From Chloroflexaceae bacterium UBA1466 (GTDB lineage Bacteria; Chloroflexota; Chloroflexia; Chloroflexales; Chloroflexaceae), in NCBI GenBank assembly GCA_002325605.1, contig DCSM01000027.1:1-6399 (forward strand): a stretch of DNA of 6,399 nt, read 5' to 3'. The translations under genes were made by a program, and so were the position numbers. Positions 5,294-6,399 of this stretch are shown here, piece by piece. Every line of letters starts with the position of its first letter. The first letter of the stretch is position 1. The notes below the pieces were generated by a model. It made no database searches, was not told the origin of the DNA, and saw only the letters and a list, made by a program, of their open reading frames with translations.

Positions 5294-6363
5294 GCGCGGA
5301 AATTTTGCCCTTTCCGCTGCTGGCGATTGTTGGGCAAGCCGAACTCAAAACCGCTTTGATTGTGGCGGTTATCAACCCGCAAATTGGCGGGGTTCTTTTG
5401 AGTGGCCCGTATGGCGTGGGCAAAACGACAGCCGTGCGGAGTTTAGTAGATTTGCTTCCGCTCGTCGAATATGAGGATTTGGATGAGCAAGGGCAAACGA
5501 AACTGGCGCGAAACCGCATGCGGCTGGTCGAATTGCCGCTCAATGCGCGGATTCAAGACGTGGTTGGGGGCATCAATGAACGGATTGCGCTTGAACAGCG
5601 GCATATCAGCCTGGAGGAAGGCATTTTAGCCAAAGCGCACCGTAATCTGCTTTATGTTGATGAAATCAATTTGTTGGCTCCCGAAGTGATTGATGTAATT
5701 TTGGATGCGGCAGCGCAAGGCCGCACACTGGTGCGGCGAGGGCCGATGACGCGCCTTTTTGCTTCCCAATTTGTGCTAATCGGGTCAATGAACCCTGAAG
5801 AAGGGGTTTTGCGCCCCCAGATTATGGATCGGTTTGGGCTGCGAGTCTGGGTTGCGCCGCTGGAAGATAGCCGTTTGCGCCTCGACATTTACCACCGCGC
5901 TCAAGCCTTTCGGGCCAGCCCCAGCGCTTTTAGGCTGCTTTACGCCGAACAGACCGAAGAGTTGCGGGCCGAAGTGGAAGTTGCCCGTGAAATTTTGCCC
6001 CACGTTACGATTTCGCCCCAGGTAGAATTGGCTACTTTAGCCCTGATTCAAGACCTCAAAATTCCTTCCCATCGCGCCGAAATTGCCCTTTTGGAAGCGG
6101 CCAGAGCCAGAGCCGCCGCCGATTTTCGCAGCGAAGTCACGCTGGAAGATGTCGGGCGGATGGCTCCCCTCGTTCTGCGTCAACGGCGCAGTATGAATCT
6201 TGAAACTTTAGCCACGAAAGTGCAGGAGGAAAATGCCGCAATCATGGAGGCGCTTGAGCGAGTCTTGCCCAAAGAGCAGTTGGTAACGACTCCTTTGCCC
6301 GAAGCTTCCCTTTCTAAGCCCAAAAAAAGGCGCAGCAAAGTACGGGAATTAGAGGAAGATTGA
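5290..6363 (+). CDS. Magnesium-chelatase subunit I-like AAA+ ATPase
   Basis: This is a AAA+ ATPase of the BchI/ChlI-like (MoxR-related) clade, predicted to form an ATP-driven ring in the cytoplasm that acts on a partner protein. From GTG 5290 it has 357 residues. Visible motifs are FPLLAIVGQAELKTAL (8-23), Walker A GPYGVGKT (39-46), Walker B LLYVDEIN (120-127), sensor 1 GSMNPEEG (165-172), the arginine-finger motif MDRFG (179-183) and sensor 2 SHRAEIALLEAARARAA (260-276). The segment between Walker A and the LVELPL strand is only about 25 residues shorter than in true BchI, from memory of that family, so the chlorophyll-specific insert appears to be missing. The C-terminal tail is charged and contains KPKKRRSK. 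Such ATPases usually work with a von Willebrand A (VWA) domain protein with a MIDAS metal site, which would be expected nearby but is not in this window. It is coupled to argJ. A role in chlorophyll synthesis is possible but not supported; the client is unknown. Confidence 0.88.
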   Translation: MSAEILPFPLLAIVGQAELKTALIVAVINPQIGGVLLSGPYGVGKTTAVRSLVDLLPLVEYEDLDEQGQTKLARNRMRLVELPLNARIQDVVGGINERIALEQRHISLEEGILAKAHRNLLYVDEINLLAPEVIDVILDAAAQGRTLVRRGPMTRLFASQFVLIGSMNPEEGVLRPQIMDRFGLRVWVAPLEDSRLRLDIYHRAQAFRASPSAFRLLYAEQTEELRAEVEVAREILPHVTISPQVELATLALIQDLKIPSHRAEIALLEAARARAAADFRSEVTLEDVGRMAPLVLRQRRSMNLETLATKVQEENAAIMEALERVLPKEQLVTTPLPEASLSKPKKRRSKVRELEED

Positions 6364-6399
6364 GGAGGCTTTGGGATAAGGGGGGCGCGGGCGGCATAG
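6364..6399 (+). promoter_or_regulatory. Shine-Dalgarno-like GGAGG after the ATPase; next gene not reached
   Basis: GGAGG at 6364-6368 directly follows the ATPase stop codon. A second purine-rich run, AAGGGGGG, lies at about 6379-6386. The nearest candidate start, TTG at 6371, meets a stop after two codons, and no ATG or GTG occurs before the window ends. If either site is used, the next gene would begin at or just beyond the window edge. No terminator hairpin is visible here, so transcription may continue. Confidence 0.35.

Noticed and set aside
5260..5320. A frameshift hiding the normal ArgJ C-terminal tail
   Set aside because: None of the three frames here encodes a YDYVxIN-like sequence, and the downstream frame is the intact ATPase start.

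Overview
The window carries four plus-strand genes. In order they are a long bifunctional (p)ppGpp synthetase/hydrolase of the RelA/SpoT (Rel) family, an RlmI-type class I SAM-dependent 23S rRNA cytosine methyltransferase, an ArgJ-family ornithine acetyltransferase, and a magnesium-chelatase-subunit-I-like AAA+ ATPase. No RNA gene, insertion sequence, CRISPR array or phage gene was recognised. The organism is a bacterium of moderate GC. The style of the Rel protein, together with a chelatase-like ATPase lacking the BchI-specific insert, suggests Chloroflexota. That placement is an inference from pattern memory, not something the sequence proves.

Positions 1-398 hold no convincing gene. They contain a good sigma70-like promoter with an extended -10 (127-155), an imperfect direct repeat that overlaps it, a 13-bp palindrome and a stem-loop in the predicted leader of rel. 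If the promoter is real, the rel leader is roughly 235 nt long. The rel gene (399-2711) has the complete HD hydrolase, synthetase, TGS, Cys-containing and ACT modules, plus an unusual His/Pro/Gln-rich N-terminal extension. A short intergenic region (2712-2858) has an intrinsic terminator for rel and then a consensus -10 for the next transcription unit.

The second unit runs from the rRNA methyltransferase (2859-4070) through the ArgJ homologue (4091-5293) to the ATPase (5290-6363). The gaps are 20 nt and then a GTGA stop/start overlap, so the three are very probably co-transcribed and the last two translationally coupled. A Shine-Dalgarno-like GGAGG after the ATPase stop suggests the unit may continue beyond the window.

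The most unusual feature is the ArgJ homologue. Its N-terminal half and the Ala-Thr self-cleavage site look normal. Its C-terminal half has lost several landmarks of the acetyltransferase active site: the DGEGAT-type Glu, the DPNWGR motif, and the whole C-terminal tail that carries the conserved Asn and terminal Thr. No frameshift explains the missing tail. This points to a diverged ArgJ paralogue, perhaps with a changed substrate, coupled to a chelatase-type ATPase. The idea is testable, but the motif comparisons come from memory of the family, not from an alignment.
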